Assembly: GCA_002722885.1 (NCBI GenBank)
Contig: PBNE01000005.1
Span: 124,001 to 188,000, forward strand
Direction of reading: 5' to 3'
DNA: 64,000 bases
From: Rhodospirillaceae bacterium
Lineage (GTDB): Bacteria; Pseudomonadota; Alphaproteobacteria; SP197
The notes beneath the pieces were generated by a model that was not told the origin of the DNA, did not search any database, and saw only the letters and a list, made by a program, of their open reading frames with translations. Of the stretch, positions 1 through 11,848 are shown piece by piece; position 1 is the stretch's first letter; every line of letters starts with the position of its first letter. Position numbers and translations under genes: made by a program.

Positions 1-1457
1 AGATGCTCGACCGAAACATGCATGACGTTGAGGAAAGGTTCGGGCCAGACGCCCATCACCAGGACCGCGATGATCAGCGGTACGAAATAGAGCAACTCAC
101 GGCGGTTGCAGTCTACGATGGTCTTGAGGTCTTCATGGACCAGTTCACCAAACACAACGCGGCGATAGAGCCAGAGCATGTAGGCCGCACCGAGGATGAT
201 GCCGGTGGTCGCCAGCAGGGCGACCCAAGTGTTGGCCTGGAACGCGCCGACCAGCACAAGGAACTCGCCCACGAACCCTGACGTGCCCGGAAGTCCGACC
301 GAGGCCAGCATGAACACCATGAAGATGAAGGCATAACGCGGCATCCGGTTCACGAGCCCGCCGTAGCGCGCGATCTCACGGCTGTGGATGCGATCGTAGA
401 CGACACCGACACACAGGAACAACGCGGCCGAGACCACACCATGCGAGAGCATCTGATAGATGCCGCCCTCGATACCCTGCTGATTCAACGAGAAGATACC
501 GATCGTCACGAAGCCCATATGGGCAACCGAAGAATAGGCGATCAACTTCTTCATGTCGTTCTGCATCAGCGCGACCAGCGACGTGTAGATGATGGCAATA
601 ATCGACAGCGAGAAAACCAGCGGCGCAAAGTACTCTGAGGCTTCCGGCAACATCGGCAGCGAGAACCGAACGAAGCCGTAACCGCCCATTTTCAGCAGCA
701 CACCAGCCAGGATCACCGAACCCGCCGTGGGCGCCTCGACGTGAGCGTCGGGCAGCCAGGTGTGCACCGGCCACATCGGCACCTTCACGGCGAAGGACGC
801 GAACATGGCGAGCCAGAGCCAGCGCTGCATGTCCTCATCGAACCCGGCATTCATGAGGTCAGGAATCCTCGTGGTGCCCGCCTCAAAATACATCACCAGC
901 AGCGCCACGAGCAGAAGCACGGAGCCGACCAGGGTGTAGAGGAAGAACTTGAAAGCCGAGTAGATCCGGCGCGGGCCGCCCCAGACACCGATGATCAGGA
1001 ACATCGGGATCAGCATGGCCTCGAAGAAGAGATAGAACAGGACGAAATCGAGTGAGGAGAACACACCGATCATCAGCGATTCCATGACCAGGAATGCGAT
1101 CATGTACTCCTTCACGCGCTTCTGGATCGCGGTCCACGAGCACAGGATACAAACCGGTGTCAGGAACGCGGACAGCACGATCAGAAAGAGCGAGATGCCG
1201 TCGATGCCGAGGTAGTACTGGATGCCGTAGGCAGGAATCCACGGAACCTGCTCGACGAACTGGAACTCGGCTGTCGAGGGATCGAACATGATCCAGATCG
1301 CGACGACTATCACCAGAACGATCAGCGAGCACCAAAGCGCTGCGTTACGCGCGTTCTCTGCGACACGCTCTTCATCCTCGTTGCGGATGAACAGGATGAA
1401 CGCCGAGCCGATCAGCGGCAGGAAGATGGCGAGGGAAAGAAGGGGCCAGTCAGACAT
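1..1457 (-). CDS. nuoM: NADH-quinone oxidoreductase subunit M (partial, 3' end off window)
   Basis: Membrane-arm subunit of respiratory complex I, an antiporter-like proton channel. About 485 codons are visible from ATG at 1457; the C-terminus lies beyond position 1. Read on the minus strand it is a run of hydrophobic helices with the conserved glutamate of the fifth helix (about E146, in [11 protein letters not shown]) and the lysine of the broken helix (about K225, before [17 protein letters not shown]), the residues of the proton path in this family. It starts 11 bases after the nuoL stop, as in other nuo operons. Identity is certain from motif and position; only the truncation by the window limits it. 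Confidence 0.97.
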   Translation of the reverse strand, partial: MSDWPLLSLAIFLPLIGSAFILFIRNEDEERVAENARNAALWCSLIVLVIVVAIWIMFDPSTAEFQFVEQVPWIPAYGIQYYLGIDGISLFLIVLSAFLTPVCILCSWTAIQKRVKEYMIAFLVMESLMIGVFSSLDFVLFYLFFEAMLIPMFLIIGVWGGPRRIYSAFKFFLYTLVGSVLLLVALLVMYFEAGTTRIPDLMNAGFDEDMQRWLWLAMFASFAVKVPMWPVHTWLPDAHVEAPTAGSVILAGVLLKMGGYGFVRFSLPMLPEASEYFAPLVFSLSIIAIIYTSLVALMQNDMKKLIAYSSVAHMGFVTIGIFSLNQQGIEGGIYQMLSHGVVSAALFLCVGVVYDRIHSREIARYGGLVNRMPRYAFIFMVFMLASVGLPGTSGFVGEFLVLVGAFQANTWVALLATTGIILGAAYMLWLYRRVVFGELVHEDLKTIVDCNRRELLYFVPLIIAVLVMGVWPEPFLNVMHVSVEH

Positions 1458-1468
1458 GCAACAAACCC

Positions 1469-3511
1469 CTAGCCCAGAACCCGGAACAGGAACCAGCTGG
1501 CGACCACAACGAGGCCGATCAGCATGGCGAATGCATAGTGATAGACGTAGCCGGACTGCAGGGTCTTGGCACGGCGCGCCAGATTGAGCGTGGCCGCAGC
1601 GACACCATCCGGACCCAGGCCGTCGATAACCTCTTCGTCACCGGCTTTCCAGAGCCCAAGACCCAGCCGCTTGGCCGGACGCACGAACATCCAGTCGAAC
1701 AGCTCATCGAAGTACCACTTGTTCAGCAGGAACTTGTATAGCGGTCTGAATTGGCTCGCGAGCAGACCCGGAATGTGCCGTCGGAACATGTAGCAGACAT
1801 AAGCTGTCATGATGCCGGTTAGCACGATGATGAGGATCATCGCCTTCACCCAGAACGGGGTGTCGTCATGCGCCTTGTCGATGATGTCGTAGATATCTTC
1901 GGTGCCAGCACCGTGGCCGTCATTGTCGGATGCCGTGCCATGATCGTCCGACGAAGCTTCATCGTGCGAAACTGCGTGGGAAGACCGCTCGACCTGGGCC
2001 ATGGCGATGGAATCGCCGAAGAAGCTCTGGCCACCATGGTAGACCATCTTGCCGCCGAACATGGCGTAGCCGCCGATCACGGCACCAACAGCGAGCACCG
2101 TGAGCGGAACCCACATGACCTTGGGCGCTTCATGCGCATGATCGAAGACTTCTTTGGTCATGCGCGGCTTGCCATGGAACGTCATAATGATCAGGCGCCA
2201 GGAATAGAGCGCAGTCAGGAACGCGGCACCCACACCAAGCCAGAATGCGTACTGACCTGAGAAGCTGTCTGTCACCCAGGCGCTCTCGATTATCAGATCC
2301 TTCGAGTAGTAACCGGCAAAGAGCGGGATGCCGGCCAGCGCCAAGCTGCCGATCCACATGAAGACGTAGGTAATCGGCAGCTTGCGCCACAGCCCTCCCA
2401 TCCGGCGCATGTCCTGTTCGTCGTGCATGGCATGGATCACCGAGCCCGAGCAGAGGAATAGCAGCGCCTTGAAGAAGGCGTGGGTAAAGAGATGGAAAAG
2501 CGCAACCGGATAAGCGCCGACACCGCAGGCAAAGAACATATAGCCCAGCTGACTGCAGGTCGAATAGGCGATGACGCGCTTGATGTCGTTCTGCGTGATA
2601 CCGATGGTCGCGGCAAAGAACGCCGTCGACGCACCGACGATGGTCACAACGGTCAGCGCGGTCGGCGAATGCTCGAACATCGGGGACAGGCGCACGACCA
2701 TGAAGACGCCGGCCGTCACCATCGTCGCGGCATGGATCAGCGCGGAGACCGGCGTGGGACCTTCCATCGCGTCAGGCAGCCAAGTGTGGAGCGGAACCTG
2801 AGCTGATTTACCCATCGCGCCGACGAACAACAGCAGGCAAAGCACGGTGATCGCATCGAAATCCCAGGACAGGAAGTGGATTTGCTCACCAACTTTGTCG
2901 GGAACCGTGTCGAAGACCGCCTGGAACACGATGGTATCGAACATCACGAAGACGCCCATGATACCGAGCGCAAAGCCGAAGTCGCCCACACGGTTCACCA
3001 AGAACGCTTTGATCGCAGCGGCATTGGCACTGGGCCGCTTGTACCAGAATCCGATCAGCAGGTAGCTGCAGACACCCACGCCTTCCCAGCCGAAGAACAT
3101 CTGCAGGAAGTTGTCGGCTGTTACGAGCGTCAGCATCGCGAAGGTGAAGAGCGAGAGGTAGGCAAAGAACCGCGGACGATGCGGGTCATGGTCCATGTAG
3201 CCGAGCGAATAGACATGCACGACGGCCGACACGGTGGTCACGACGATCAGCATCACAGCGGTGACCTGATCGATGTAGATCGCCCAATCGACTTCGAAGG
3301 AACCTGAATCGATCCAGATGAAGAGTGTGATGTGAATGATCGAGCCGGTGCTGATGACCTGGAAGAAAACGAGCCAGGCCAGGATCGCTGTGGCGATCAG
3401 CAAGACACAGGTGATCATCGGCGCGACCTTGTCGCCAAGCTGGCGTCCGAAGAGGCCCGCGGCGATGGCGCCGATCAGCGGCAGGAAAACGATGGCGGCT
3501 GCGTGTGCCAC
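1469..3511 (-). CDS. nuoL: NADH-quinone oxidoreductase subunit L
   Basis: Distal proton-pumping subunit of complex I in the inner membrane, 680 aa, a normal length. It carries the antiporter signature [18 protein letters not shown] (E143) and the lysine-containing [19 protein letters not shown] segment (K235). A charged, His/Asp-rich loop near residues 500-530 precedes the long lateral helix and final membrane segments. The start is GTG at 3511, six bases after the nuoK stop; no in-frame ATG lies nearby that keeps the first helix. Cotranscribed with the other nuo genes. Confidence 0.97.
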   Translation of the reverse strand: MAHAAAIVFLPLIGAIAAGLFGRQLGDKVAPMITCVLLIATAILAWLVFFQVISTGSIIHITLFIWIDSGSFEVDWAIYIDQVTAVMLIVVTTVSAVVHVYSLGYMDHDPHRPRFFAYLSLFTFAMLTLVTADNFLQMFFGWEGVGVCSYLLIGFWYKRPSANAAAIKAFLVNRVGDFGFALGIMGVFVMFDTIVFQAVFDTVPDKVGEQIHFLSWDFDAITVLCLLLFVGAMGKSAQVPLHTWLPDAMEGPTPVSALIHAATMVTAGVFMVVRLSPMFEHSPTALTVVTIVGASTAFFAATIGITQNDIKRVIAYSTCSQLGYMFFACGVGAYPVALFHLFTHAFFKALLFLCSGSVIHAMHDEQDMRRMGGLWRKLPITYVFMWIGSLALAGIPLFAGYYSKDLIIESAWVTDSFSGQYAFWLGVGAAFLTALYSWRLIIMTFHGKPRMTKEVFDHAHEAPKVMWVPLTVLAVGAVIGGYAMFGGKMVYHGGQSFFGDSIAMAQVERSSHAVSHDEASSDDHGTASDNDGHGAGTEDIYDIIDKAHDDTPFWVKAMILIIVLTGIMTAYVCYMFRRHIPGLLASQFRPLYKFLLNKWYFDELFDWMFVRPAKRLGLGLWKAGDEEVIDGLGPDGVAAATLNLARRAKTLQSGYVYHYAFAMLIGLVVVASWFLFRVLG

Positions 3512-3517
3512 GACCAG

Positions 3518-3826
3518 TCAGCCTTTCATCATGTTGATATCCTCAACCGCGATCGAACCGCGGTTTCGGAAGTAAACGACAAGGATGGCCAGGCCGATCG
3601 CGGCCTCTGCGGCTGCGACGGTCAGCACAAGCATCGCGAAGATCTGGCCGACGAGATCGCCCAGTTCCACGGAAAACGCCACGAGATTGACGTTCACGGC
3701 CAGCAGCATCAGCTCGACCGACATCAGGATGATGATCACGTTCTTCCGGTTCAGGAAGATGCCGAGGATACCCAGTGTGAACAGGATCGCCGCAACGGTG
3801 AGATAGTGGCCCAGTCCGATCTCCAT
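3518..3826 (-). CDS. nuoK: NADH-quinone oxidoreductase subunit K
   Basis: Small three-helix membrane subunit of complex I, 102 aa. Starts at MEIGLGHYL, the usual first residues of the family; an open frame upstream adds 15 codons but overlaps nuoJ and is not needed. The two membrane-buried glutamates expected for proton transfer are at about E38 (in MSVELML) and E74 (in AAAEAAIG). The ATG lies one base beyond the nuoJ stop codon, consistent with coupling. Confidence 0.97.
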   Translation of the reverse strand: MEIGLGHYLTVAAILFTLGILGIFLNRKNVIIILMSVELMLLAVNVNLVAFSVELGDLVGQIFAMLVLTVAAAEAAIGLAILVVYFRNRGSIAVEDINMMKG

Positions 3827-3827
3827 A

Positions 3828-4439
3828 TCAGATGCCCTCCCCTGAACGAACCTTGCGGACTTCGACGACATTCTCCGGACGGCGGGCGATCTGGTCTCCG
3901 ATGCGCTGACGACGGATATCGCGATGGCGCAGGGTAAGCACGATCGCTCCGATCATCGCGATCAGCAGGATCACGCCCGCGCCCTGGAACAGGAACGCAT
4001 ACTGGGTATAGAGCACGTCACCGATTGCACCGGTGTTGCTGCGCTCGGTGATGTCCGGGATCGGTGCCTGGCCCAACGTTGCAAGCTCCGGCTCGAAGTG
4101 CCAACCGCCTGCGACCACCAACAGTTCGATCAGAAGGATCAGCCCGATCAGCGCACCGATCGGCAGGTACTGCAGGAAACCCTGGCGCAACTCTGTGAGA
4201 TTGATGTCGAGCATCATCACGACGAACAGGAACAACACGGCCACCGCACCGACGTAGACGACGACAAGAATCATCGCCAGGAACTCAGCACCAATCAGCA
4301 CAAAGAGCGCAGCAGCGTTGAAGAACGCCAGGATCAGGTAAAGCACCGAATGCACGGGATTGCGGGCCGAAATAACCATCACAGCCGATGCCAGGAGCAC
4401 AGCGGCGAAGAGGTAGAAGGCGAGCGTCTGAAGTATCAT
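3828..4439 (-). CDS. nuoJ: NADH-quinone oxidoreductase subunit J
   Basis: Membrane subunit of complex I, 203 aa, with five predicted hydrophobic helices and the conserved third-helix stretch around [18 protein letters not shown]. The start [11 protein letters not shown] at 4439 was chosen over a longer frame (to 4604) whose extra 55 residues are antisense-like and overlap nuoI. The C-terminal tail is hydrophilic and basic. Operon gene between nuoI and nuoK. Confidence 0.96.
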   Translation of the reverse strand: MILQTLAFYLFAAVLLASAVMVISARNPVHSVLYLILAFFNAAALFVLIGAEFLAMILVVVYVGAVAVLFLFVVMMLDINLTELRQGFLQYLPIGALIGLILLIELLVVAGGWHFEPELATLGQAPIPDITERSNTGAIGDVLYTQYAFLFQGAGVILLIAMIGAIVLTLRHRDIRRQRIGDQIARRPENVVEVRKVRSGEGI

Positions 4440-4458
4440 GGTTTCTCTGTGTTCCGGC

Positions 4459-4947
4459 TCACCTGTAAGGAGCATCCGCCGCGAGACGTGCGGCGATTTC
4501 CTTCTCCCACCGTTCGCCGTTATCGAGCAGCCTCTGCTTGTCGTACAAGAGCTCAGCACGGGTTTCGGTCGCAAATTCGAAGTTGGGACCCTCGACAATG
4601 GCATCCACAGGACAGGCTTCTTCGCAGAAGCCGCAGTAGATGCATTTGGTCATGTCGATGTCGTAGCGCGTCGTGCGGCGGCTGCCGTCTTCACGCGGCT
4701 CGGCCTCGATGGTAATCGCCTGCGCGGGACAGATCGCTTCACACAGCTTGCAGGCAATGCAGCGCTCTTCGCCATTGGGATAACGACGCAGGGCGTGCTC
4801 GCCACGAAAACGCGGTGAAAGCGGGCCCTTTTCATAGGGATAGTTGACGGTCACGCGGCGCTTGAAGATGTAGCTGAATGTCTTGCCCATGCCCGAGACA
4901 AGCTCGGCAAGCAGCAAGGTGCGGGCTGTGCGGTCTAGGAACGCCAT
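4459..4947 (-). CDS. nuoI: NADH-quinone oxidoreductase subunit I (2 x 4Fe-4S)
   Basis: Peripheral-arm electron carrier of complex I, 162 aa. Two complete ferredoxin-type cluster motifs are visible: [12 protein letters not shown] (C63, C66, C69, C73) and [12 protein letters not shown] (C102, C105, C108, C112), the ligands of clusters N6a and N6b. The N-terminal amphipathic helix with [14 protein letters not shown] docks the subunit to the membrane arm in known structures. Follows nuoH in the operon after a gap of about 64 bases. Confidence 0.98.
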   Translation of the reverse strand: MAFLDRTARTLLLAELVSGMGKTFSYIFKRRVTVNYPYEKGPLSPRFRGEHALRRYPNGEERCIACKLCEAICPAQAITIEAEPREDGSRRTTRYDIDMTKCIYCGFCEEACPVDAIVEGPNFEFATETRAELLYDKQRLLDNGERWEKEIAARLAADAPYR

Positions 4948-5011
4948 CAGCAGCTGTCTTTCCGGATATGCGCGGGCCGGGTCTTCGCGGCAGGTAGCAT
5001 GGTGCTCCTCA

Positions 5012-6040
5012 TCACGGCAACCAATCGAAAATCTGCAGCGTGCCCGCCACGATAACGACGGCAGCCAGCGACAACGGTAGGAAAACCTTCCAGCCCAGCC
5101 GCATCAGCTGATCGTAGCGATAGCGCGGGAACGTCGCGCGGACCCACAGGAAGACAAACAGCAGCGCGAAGGTCTTCAACATGAACCAGATCGGCCCTGG
5201 CACCCAGGTAAAGGGCGCGAAGTCCAGAGGAGGCAGCCAACCGCCCAGGAAGAGCGTGGTGCCCAGCGCCGACAGCAGGATCATGTTCGCGTATTCGCCG
5301 AGGAAGAAGAGCGCGAAGGTCATCGAAGAGTATTCGACGTTGTAACCGGACACCAACTCGGCCTCAGCCTCCGGCAGATCGAACGGCGCGCGGTTCGTTT
5401 CAGCCAGCGCCGAGATGAAGAAGATCACGAACATCGGGAAGAGCGGCAGGAAGTACCAATTCCAGAATCCGCTCCCCTTCTGCGCCAGAACGACGTCGCC
5501 AAGGTTCAACGAACCTACACAGATCAGAACCGTGACCAGCACGAAACCAATGGAGACTTCGTAGGACACCATCTGAGCGGCAGAGCGCAGGGCCCCGAGA
5601 AAAGCGTACTTCGAGTTTGAAGCCCAGCCGGCCATGATGATGCCGTAGACACCCAGAGACGACACGGCGAAGAGGTAAAGAATGCCAACATTGACGTTGG
5701 CCAGCACCCAGATGCCCGAAGAGGATTCACCAAACGGAATCACGGCCCAGCCGACCATCGCCAGAATGAAGGTGATCATTGGCGCGATGACAAACACGAC
5801 CTTGTTCGCGCTTGTCGGGATGATCGTTTCCTTCAGAAAGAGCTTGGCACCGTCAGCAATCGGCTGCAGGAGGCCGAAAGGCCCCACCACATTTGGCCCC
5901 CTTCGGAGCTGCATCGCCGCGATGACCTTCCGCTCGGCATAAGTAAGATAGGCCACCGACAGCAAAACCGGAATCAGGATCGCCAGGATCGACAGCACGA
6001 TCAGGACCAACGGCAGGACCCAGGTTTCGAGGAACATCAT
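5012..6040 (-). CDS. nuoH: NADH-quinone oxidoreductase subunit H
   Basis: Membrane subunit at the quinone-binding junction of complex I, 342 aa with about eight hydrophobic helices. Family landmarks present are [21 protein letters not shown], and the acidic loop with [22 protein letters not shown] where quinone chemistry is linked to proton movement. Two consecutive ATG codons (6040, 6037) open the frame; either could be used. Three bases separate it from the nuoG stop. Confidence 0.97.
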   Translation of the reverse strand: MMFLETWVLPLVLIVLSILAILIPVLLSVAYLTYAERKVIAAMQLRRGPNVVGPFGLLQPIADGAKLFLKETIIPTSANKVVFVIAPMITFILAMVGWAVIPFGESSSGIWVLANVNVGILYLFAVSSLGVYGIIMAGWASNSKYAFLGALRSAAQMVSYEVSIGFVLVTVLICVGSLNLGDVVLAQKGSGFWNWYFLPLFPMFVIFFISALAETNRAPFDLPEAEAELVSGYNVEYSSMTFALFFLGEYANMILLSALGTTLFLGGWLPPLDFAPFTWVPGPIWFMLKTFALLFVFLWVRATFPRYRYDQLMRLGWKVFLPLSLAAVVIVAGTLQIFDWLP

Positions 6041-6043
6041 CGA

Positions 6044-8113
6044 TCAGTCCCCCGTGCCCGTAGCCGCAAGCGGCGTGACAAACGCATCCGTACACTGTGC
6101 CATTGTCACCGAACACCGGCTGATCGGGCAGGTCTGGTAGAAGTTCGCGACGGCTGATTCGAAGGCATCCGACGCCATGGCACCATCCGCACCAAAGGAA
6201 GCCCACGACGCCGGGGCGATCTCGTCGATCTCCCCAAGATGCGGCACCTTCTCCAGCATTGCTTCACGCAACTCATCGAGCGAAACAAACGGCAGCGGCG
6301 AGCCCATCATGCCCGACAACGCCCGCAGGATACGCCAGTCCTCTCGTGCCTCGCCCGGAGGGAAAACCGCACGACTCGCGCGCTGCGGTCGGCCTTCCAT
6401 GTTGACGTAGGTCGCCTCTTTCTCCGTGTAGGCCGCACCGGGAAGGATGATGTCGGCGGCCTGTGCGCCTGCATCGCCGTGGTGCCCTATGTAGATCACG
6501 CAGGCATCACCAAAATTGCCGCGGTCAAGGCCATCTGCACCGAGCAGGAACACAGTGTCGATCGTGCCACTGGCTGCAGCGCCGCAGATGCCCGCAGTAT
6601 CCAGTCCGCCCTCACCCGGCACAAAGCCGAGATCAAGACCACCGACACGTGATGCTGCCGTGTGCAGCACGTTGAAGCCATTCCAGCCTTCGGCGACGGC
6701 ACCACAGCTCTCCGCGAGAGAACGCGCGGCAGCGAGGACCGCCGCACCATCGGTACGGGCCAAAGCGCCTGCACCCACGATAATCATGGGGCGTTCGGCA
6801 TTCTTCAGCACCGATGCGAAATCGTCCTTGCCGTTGATGATATGCTGCAGCGAGTCCGGCCCGGCGCCCAGATGGCTGACGGGGAATGTGAGATCAAGCC
6901 GCGCGCCAACCGAGGCAATCTTAAGACCGCCGCGCATCCAGCGCTTGCGCAGTCGCACGTTGACAAGAGCGGCCTCGCGCCGCGGATCACAGCCGATCAG
7001 CAGGCAGGCATCGGCCTCTTCGATGCCGGCGATAGTGGTGTTGAAGAGGTAAGAGGCGCGGACAGACGCATCCACGGCCATGCCGTCCTCGCGGCAGTCG
7101 CGGCTGGGCGAGCCGATCAAATCGAGCAGCAAGCCCATGGCAAACATGGTCTCGCAATCGACCTGATCACCGGCGATCGCTGCGACCTTCGAGCCGTCAC
7201 GGCCTTCCAGGCGCTCGGCAACGACTTTGATGGCCTCTTCCCAGGCGACGCCCTGCATCTTGCCGTCCTTGCGGACATAGGGGCGGTCCAGGCGACGCTT
7301 GGTCAGCCCGTCCACGGCGAAGCGGGTCTTGTCGGAAATCCACTCCTCGTTCACGTCCTCGTGGAGGCGCGGCAAGACACGCATAACCTCACGGCCACGT
7401 GCATCAATGCGGATGTTGCTGCCGACGGCATCCATCACGTCGATGGATTCGGTCTTCTTCAGTTCCCAGGGACGTGCAACGAAAGCGTAGGGCTTCGAGG
7501 TCAGCGCGCCGACCGGGCAAAGGTCGATGATGTTGCCCGACATCTCGCTGGCAATGCCGTTCTCGATGTAGGTCGTGATCTCGGTGTCTTCACCACGGCC
7601 CGTGGCACCCAAGTCGGGCACACCGGCAACCTCTTCCATGAAGCGAACGCAGCGCGTGCAGTGGATGCAGCGCGTCATGAACGTCTTCACCAGCGGACCA
7701 AAGTCCTTTTCCTGGACCGAGCGCTTCTGCTCGTCGAAGCGGCTGATCCCCTTGCCGTAGCCCATGGCCTGATCCTGCAGGTCACACTCGCCGCCCTGAT
7801 CGCAGATCGGGCAATCGAGCGGATGATTGATCAGCAAGAACTCCATCGCACCCTTCTGGGCCTTTCTGGCGACCGGTCCACGCGTGTGGACAACCATGCC
7901 ATCCATCAGAGGCTGCGCGCAGGACGCCACGGGCTTCGGTGCTTTCTCGACCTCGACAAGACACATGCGGCAATTGCCCGCGATCGAAAGGCGATCTTGG
8001 AAGCAGAACCGCGGCACTTCGGCACCGGCCAGTTCACAGGCCTGGAGCAACGTCAGACGCTTGTCGACCTCGAGCTCCTGGCCGTCGATGGTTACCTTAA
8101 CGGTATCGCTCAT
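6044..8113 (-). CDS. nuoG: NADH-quinone oxidoreductase subunit G
   Basis: Largest peripheral-arm subunit of complex I, 689 aa. The N-terminal 2Fe-2S site is visible (C37, C48, C51, C65), followed by the His-Cys3 site in HPLDCPICDQGGECDLQ and the 4Fe-4S motif CIHCTRCVRFMEEV with its distant Cys-Pro. The remaining two thirds form the molybdopterin-oxidoreductase-like domain, which carries no molybdenum in this family. Passes electrons from NuoE/F to NuoI. The length is typical of the alphaproteobacterial and mitochondrial 75-kDa form rather than the longer E. coli one. Confidence 0.97.
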   Translation of the reverse strand: MSDTVKVTIDGQELEVDKRLTLLQACELAGAEVPRFCFQDRLSIAGNCRMCLVEVEKAPKPVASCAQPLMDGMVVHTRGPVARKAQKGAMEFLLINHPLDCPICDQGGECDLQDQAMGYGKGISRFDEQKRSVQEKDFGPLVKTFMTRCIHCTRCVRFMEEVAGVPDLGATGRGEDTEITTYIENGIASEMSGNIIDLCPVGALTSKPYAFVARPWELKKTESIDVMDAVGSNIRIDARGREVMRVLPRLHEDVNEEWISDKTRFAVDGLTKRRLDRPYVRKDGKMQGVAWEEAIKVVAERLEGRDGSKVAAIAGDQVDCETMFAMGLLLDLIGSPSRDCREDGMAVDASVRASYLFNTTIAGIEEADACLLIGCDPRREAALVNVRLRKRWMRGGLKIASVGARLDLTFPVSHLGAGPDSLQHIINGKDDFASVLKNAERPMIIVGAGALARTDGAAVLAAARSLAESCGAVAEGWNGFNVLHTAASRVGGLDLGFVPGEGGLDTAGICGAAASGTIDTVFLLGADGLDRGNFGDACVIYIGHHGDAGAQAADIILPGAAYTEKEATYVNMEGRPQRASRAVFPPGEAREDWRILRALSGMMGSPLPFVSLDELREAMLEKVPHLGEIDEIAPASWASFGADGAMASDAFESAVANFYQTCPISRCSVTMAQCTDAFVTPLAATGTGD

Positions 8114-8122
8114 CGTCGCCCC

Positions 8123-9415
8123 CTACTCTGCCGCCATGGCGGACGAGCCACGATAGGCATGGATGCGACGTTCGAGCTCAGGCCGGAAGTGCCTGATCAG
8201 CCCCTGGATCGGCCAGGCAGCCGCGTCGCCCAGGGCGCAAATCGTGTGGCCTTCGACCTGGGTCGTGACCTCCTGCAGCATGTCGATCTCCTCGATCGAT
8301 GCATTGCCTTCGATCATGCGGCCCAGCACGCGCATCATCCAACCCGTACCTTCACGGCACGGCGTGCACTGACCGCAGCTTTCGTGCTTGTAGAACTTCG
8401 ACAGTCGCCAGATCGCCCGCACGATATCAGTCGATTGATCCATCACGATCACCGCAGCCGTGCCGAGGCCCGACTTCACCTCACGCAGACTGTCGAAATC
8501 CATCAGGATCTCGTCGCAGGTCGGTTTGGGCATGCAGGGAACGGATGAACCGCCGGGGATGACCGCCAGCAGGTTGTCCCAGCCACCGCGCACGCCACCT
8601 GCGTGTTTGTCGATCAGCTCGCGCAGCGGAATGCCCATCTCCTCTTCGACATTGCAGGGCTCATTCACATGCCCCGAGATGCAGAAAAGCTTGGTGCCCG
8701 TGTTCTTCGGGCGGCCGAGTCCGGCAAACCAGGCACCACCGCGGCGAAGAATGGTCGGCGCCACGGCCACAGTCTCGACATTGGTCACCGTGGACGGGCA
8801 GCCATAGAGACCTGCCATCGCCGGGAACGGCGGCTTGAGGCGTGGCTGTCCCTTCTTGCCTTCAAGGCTCTCGAGAAGCGCAGTCTCTTCGCCACAAATA
8901 TAGGCGCCGGCGCCGCGATGCAGGTAGACGTCGAAGTCAAAGCCGGACCCGCAGGCGTTCTTGCCGATCAGGCCGACATCATAGGCTTCGTCGATCGCAC
9001 GCTGGAGCGCCACCGCTTCGTTGTAGAACTCGCCGCGAATGTAAATGTAGGCAGCCGTCGCACGCATCGCGTGGCCGGCCAGCAGGCAACCTTCGATCAG
9101 CTTGTGCGGATCGTGGCGCATGATGTCCCGATCCTTGCACGTGCCGGGCTCACTCTCGTCGGCATTGACCACAAGATAGGCGGGTTGTCCCTCCGGACGC
9201 TCCTTGGGCATGAACGACCACTTGAGACCCGACGGGAAACCCGCACCGCCGCGACCGCGCAGTTCCGACGCCTTAATCTCATCAACGATCCAGTCCGGCC
9301 CCTTGGCGATCAGGTCCTTGGTGCTGTCCCAGTCGCCACGCTTCTTGGCGGACTCAAGGTCCGGGCTCTCGAAGCCGTAGAGGTTGGTGAAGATGCGATC
9401 CTTGTCCTGCAACAT
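8123..9415 (-). CDS. nuoF: NADH-quinone oxidoreductase subunit F (FMN, NADH site)
   Basis: NADH-oxidising flavoprotein of complex I, 430 aa. Glycine-rich [15 protein letters not shown] near residue 60 binds NADH, and [13 protein letters not shown] contributes to the FMN pocket. Cluster N3 ligands are seen in [12 protein letters not shown] and a later cysteine in [16 protein letters not shown] at 9415 is three bases past the nuoE stop. Standard operon position after nuoE. Confidence 0.98.
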   Translation of the reverse strand: MLQDKDRIFTNLYGFESPDLESAKKRGDWDSTKDLIAKGPDWIVDEIKASELRGRGGAGFPSGLKWSFMPKERPEGQPAYLVVNADESEPGTCKDRDIMRHDPHKLIEGCLLAGHAMRATAAYIYIRGEFYNEAVALQRAIDEAYDVGLIGKNACGSGFDFDVYLHRGAGAYICGEETALLESLEGKKGQPRLKPPFPAMAGLYGCPSTVTNVETVAVAPTILRRGGAWFAGLGRPKNTGTKLFCISGHVNEPCNVEEEMGIPLRELIDKHAGGVRGGWDNLLAVIPGGSSVPCMPKPTCDEILMDFDSLREVKSGLGTAAVIVMDQSTDIVRAIWRLSKFYKHESCGQCTPCREGTGWMMRVLGRMIEGNASIEEIDMLQEVTTQVEGHTICALGDAAAWPIQGLIRHFRPELERRIHAYRGSSAMAAE

Positions 9416-9418
9416 CGA

Positions 9419-10030
9419 TCAGGCTCCACCCTGCAAGGTCTTGGCGCCCGACGCGGGCTCGGAGGTATGGCGACCGTTCTGCGACCCGATCGCGGGCTTC
9501 TCGCCGCGCTTCAGGGCATCCAGAATGTTCAACATCTTCTCGGCGTCGAGATCCTCGTAGAAGTCGTCGTTGATCTGCACCATCGGCGCGTTCACGCAGG
9601 CGCCGAGACACTCGACCTCCATCATCGTGAACTTGCCGTCTTCGGTGGTCTCCTCGAAATCGATCCCGAGGTGGCTCCGGCAGGCCTCCACAATGCTGTC
9701 GCTGTCGCGTAGCATACAGGGCGTCGTCGTGCAGACCTGGATCAGAAATTCCCCGACCGGCTCCAGATTGTACATCGTGTAGAAGGTTGCGACCTCGTAG
9801 ACCCGGATGGCTGGCATATCGAGCATGTCGGAGATGAGGTCCATCGCCGCAATTGACACCCAGGTCTCCTGACGCTGCGCCAGGTCGAGCAACGGCATCA
9901 CCGCGCTCTGCTGGCGGCCTTCGGGATACTTGGCAATGATCGCCTGCGCCTTCTCCGCATTTTCTGCAGAAAACGCAAAGCTTTCGGGTTGCTGATCCAG
10001 CGCAGTGGGGCGTCCCCGTGCCAGGCTCAT
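9419..10030 (-). CDS. nuoE: NADH-quinone oxidoreductase subunit E (2Fe-2S)
   Basis: 24-kDa-type subunit of complex I carrying cluster N1a, 203 aa. The thioredoxin-like ferredoxin ligands are CTTTPCML and CLGACVNAP. The start MSLARGRP at 10030 gives an ATGA overlap with the nuoD stop; a longer frame to 10105 would intrude 75 more bases into nuoD. The C-terminal 40 residues ([14 protein letters not shown] onward) are a Ser/Gly/Ala tail beyond the cluster domain, common in alphaproteobacterial NuoE. Confidence 0.96.
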   Translation of the reverse strand: MSLARGRPTALDQQPESFAFSAENAEKAQAIIAKYPEGRQQSAVMPLLDLAQRQETWVSIAAMDLISDMLDMPAIRVYEVATFYTMYNLEPVGEFLIQVCTTTPCMLRDSDSIVEACRSHLGIDFEETTEDGKFTMMEVECLGACVNAPMVQINDDFYEDLDAEKMLNILDALKRGEKPAIGSQNGRHTSEPASGAKTLQGGA

Positions 10031-11205
10031 CGGTCGATCTCCCCAAACACAATATCCATGCTGCCCACGATGGCTGCGGCGTCGGCGAGCATGTGGCCCT
10101 TGCACAGGAAGTCAGTGGCCGCCAGATGCAGAAACCCGGGCGCACGAATGCGGCAGCGGTATGGTTTGTTGCTGCCGTCCGAGACGATGAAAACGCCGAA
10201 CTCACCCTTGGGCGCCTCGACGGCCGCGTAGGCCTCGCCTTCCGGAACGTGGTAGCCCTCGGTGTAAAGCTTGAAATGATGGATCAGCGCTTCCATTGAC
10301 GTCTTCATGTCACCACGCGACGGCGGTGCGACCTTCGGATCGGTCGTTTTGACGGGCCCCGACGGCATATTGGCGATGCACTGCTTGATGATGCGGATTG
10401 ACTGACGAACCTCTTCCAGACGCACCATGTAGCGCTCGAAACAATCGCCCGCGGTTCCGACCGGCACATCGAAGTCCATGTCCGCATAAGCGTCGTAGGG
10501 CTGCGATTTGCGCAGATCCCAGGGCACTCCGGCAGAACGAAGCATGGGGCCGCTAAAGCCCCAGTTGATCGCGTCTTCCTGCGACACCATGCCGATGTCG
10601 ACCGTGCGCTGTTTGAAGATGCGGTTTTCGTTGAGCAGGTACTCAATGTCGGCCACCACCTTCGGCAGCGTATCGAAGTACTCGTCGATCTCCTTTTCCA
10701 TGCCGGCAGGCAGGTCCTTGTGAACCCCGCCGGGACGGAAATAGGCCGCATGCATACGTGCACCCGACACGCCTTCATAGAATTCCATCAGGCGCTCGCG
10801 TTCTTCGAAAGCCCACAGCGCCGGGGTCAGTGCGCCGACATCCATGGCGAAGGTCGTGAGGTTCAGCAGATGGTTCAGGACACGCGTGATTTCAGAGAAC
10901 AGGACCCGGACATACTGCCCGCGCACAGGCACCTCGATACCCAGCAGTTTCTCGACTGCCAGAGCGTAGGAGTGCTCGAGACACATCGGCGAAACATAGT
11001 CGAGCCGGTCGAAGTACGGCACAGCCTGCAGATAGGTCTTGTACTCGATCAGTTTTTCGGTGCCGCGATGCAGCAGGCCGATGTGCGGGTCGGCACGCTC
11101 TACGATCTCGCCGTCCATCTCCAGCACCAGACGCAGCACGCCGTGAGCTGCCGGATGCTGAGGCCCGAAGTTGATCGTAGTCGTCTTGATTTCGACTTCA
11201 GCCAT
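10027..11205 (-). CDS. nuoD: NADH-quinone oxidoreductase subunit D
   Basis: 49-kDa-type subunit that, with NuoB, forms the ubiquinone-reduction site of complex I, 392 aa. The quinone-loop histidine lies in [19 protein letters not shown], and [12 protein letters not shown] plus the C-terminal DIVFGEIDR ending are diagnostic. Start MAEVEIKTT at 11205 was chosen, leaving an 8-base overlap with nuoC; 13 further codons upstream are Arg-rich and not conserved. Confidence 0.97.
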   Translation of the reverse strand: MAEVEIKTTTINFGPQHPAAHGVLRLVLEMDGEIVERADPHIGLLHRGTEKLIEYKTYLQAVPYFDRLDYVSPMCLEHSYALAVEKLLGIEVPVRGQYVRVLFSEITRVLNHLLNLTTFAMDVGALTPALWAFEERERLMEFYEGVSGARMHAAYFRPGGVHKDLPAGMEKEIDEYFDTLPKVVADIEYLLNENRIFKQRTVDIGMVSQEDAINWGFSGPMLRSAGVPWDLRKSQPYDAYADMDFDVPVGTAGDCFERYMVRLEEVRQSIRIIKQCIANMPSGPVKTTDPKVAPPSRGDMKTSMEALIHHFKLYTEGYHVPEGEAYAAVEAPKGEFGVFIVSDGSNKPYRCRIRAPGFLHLAATDFLCKGHMLADAAAIVGSMDIVFGEIDR

Positions 11206-11827
11206 CGTTGCCGGCCTCCGCCGTCTTGTCCTCAGCCTTCTCATCTCCGGGCAGCACGTCGAGCGAACCCTCCCATGGCGAGAGATAGTCGAAGCCGCGG
11301 AACGCCTGGGTCAGCTTGACCGGCTCGTAGATCACGCGCTTTTCGCCTTCGTCGTAACGCATCTCGACATGGCCGGTGAGCGGGAAGTCCTTGCGCTGCG
11401 GATGACCTTCAAAACCGTAGTCGGTCAGGATGCGGCGCAAATCCGGGTGACCGGCAAAGTAGATGCCGTACATGTCCCAAACCTCGCGTTCGAGCCAGTA
11501 GGCCGCGCTGTGGATTTGGAAACAGGATGGAACCGGCATCTCCACACCAAGTGCGAGCTTGACGCGCAGGCGAATGTTATGGCGCAGACTCAGCAGGTTG
11601 TAGATCACATCAAAACGGTGTTCGCGCTTCGGATAATCGACGGCCGTAACGTCAATGAGCTGTTTGAAGAGAGAGTCGCTGTCGTCACGCAGCCAGGTCA
11701 GCAGCTCCAGCAGTCCGTCGACCGACGCATGAAGCGTGGCCTGTCCGCGATCAAACGTCAGTTCGCCGGCGCAATCAGGAAAACGCGCCTGCGCAATTCC
11801 GCCGATCTCTTTGAGAGCTTCGGACAT
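11198..11827 (-). CDS. nuoC: NADH-quinone oxidoreductase subunit C
   Basis: 30-kDa-type peripheral subunit of complex I, 209 aa, separate from NuoD (not fused as in E. coli). The family signature is seen around ERETWDMYGI-like [19 protein letters not shown] and the following [13 protein letters not shown]. The acidic C-terminus ([13 protein letters not shown]) is poorly conserved. Starts 21 bases after the nuoB stop and overlaps nuoD by 8 bases. Confidence 0.96.
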   Translation of the reverse strand: MSEALKEIGGIAQARFPDCAGELTFDRGQATLHASVDGLLELLTWLRDDSDSLFKQLIDVTAVDYPKREHRFDVIYNLLSLRHNIRLRVKLALGVEMPVPSCFQIHSAAYWLEREVWDMYGIYFAGHPDLRRILTDYGFEGHPQRKDFPLTGHVEMRYDEGEKRVIYEPVKLTQAFRGFDYLSPWEGSLDVLPGDEKAEDKTAEAGNDG

Positions 11828-11848
11828 GGTGCCCTTTCCCTAGCTGCT

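Noticed and set aside
6662-8548. A 628-codon open frame on the plus strand opposite nuoG and nuoF
   Set aside because: Antisense shadow caused by GC-rich third positions; nuoG and nuoF are unmistakable and the antisense translation has no protein-like motifs.
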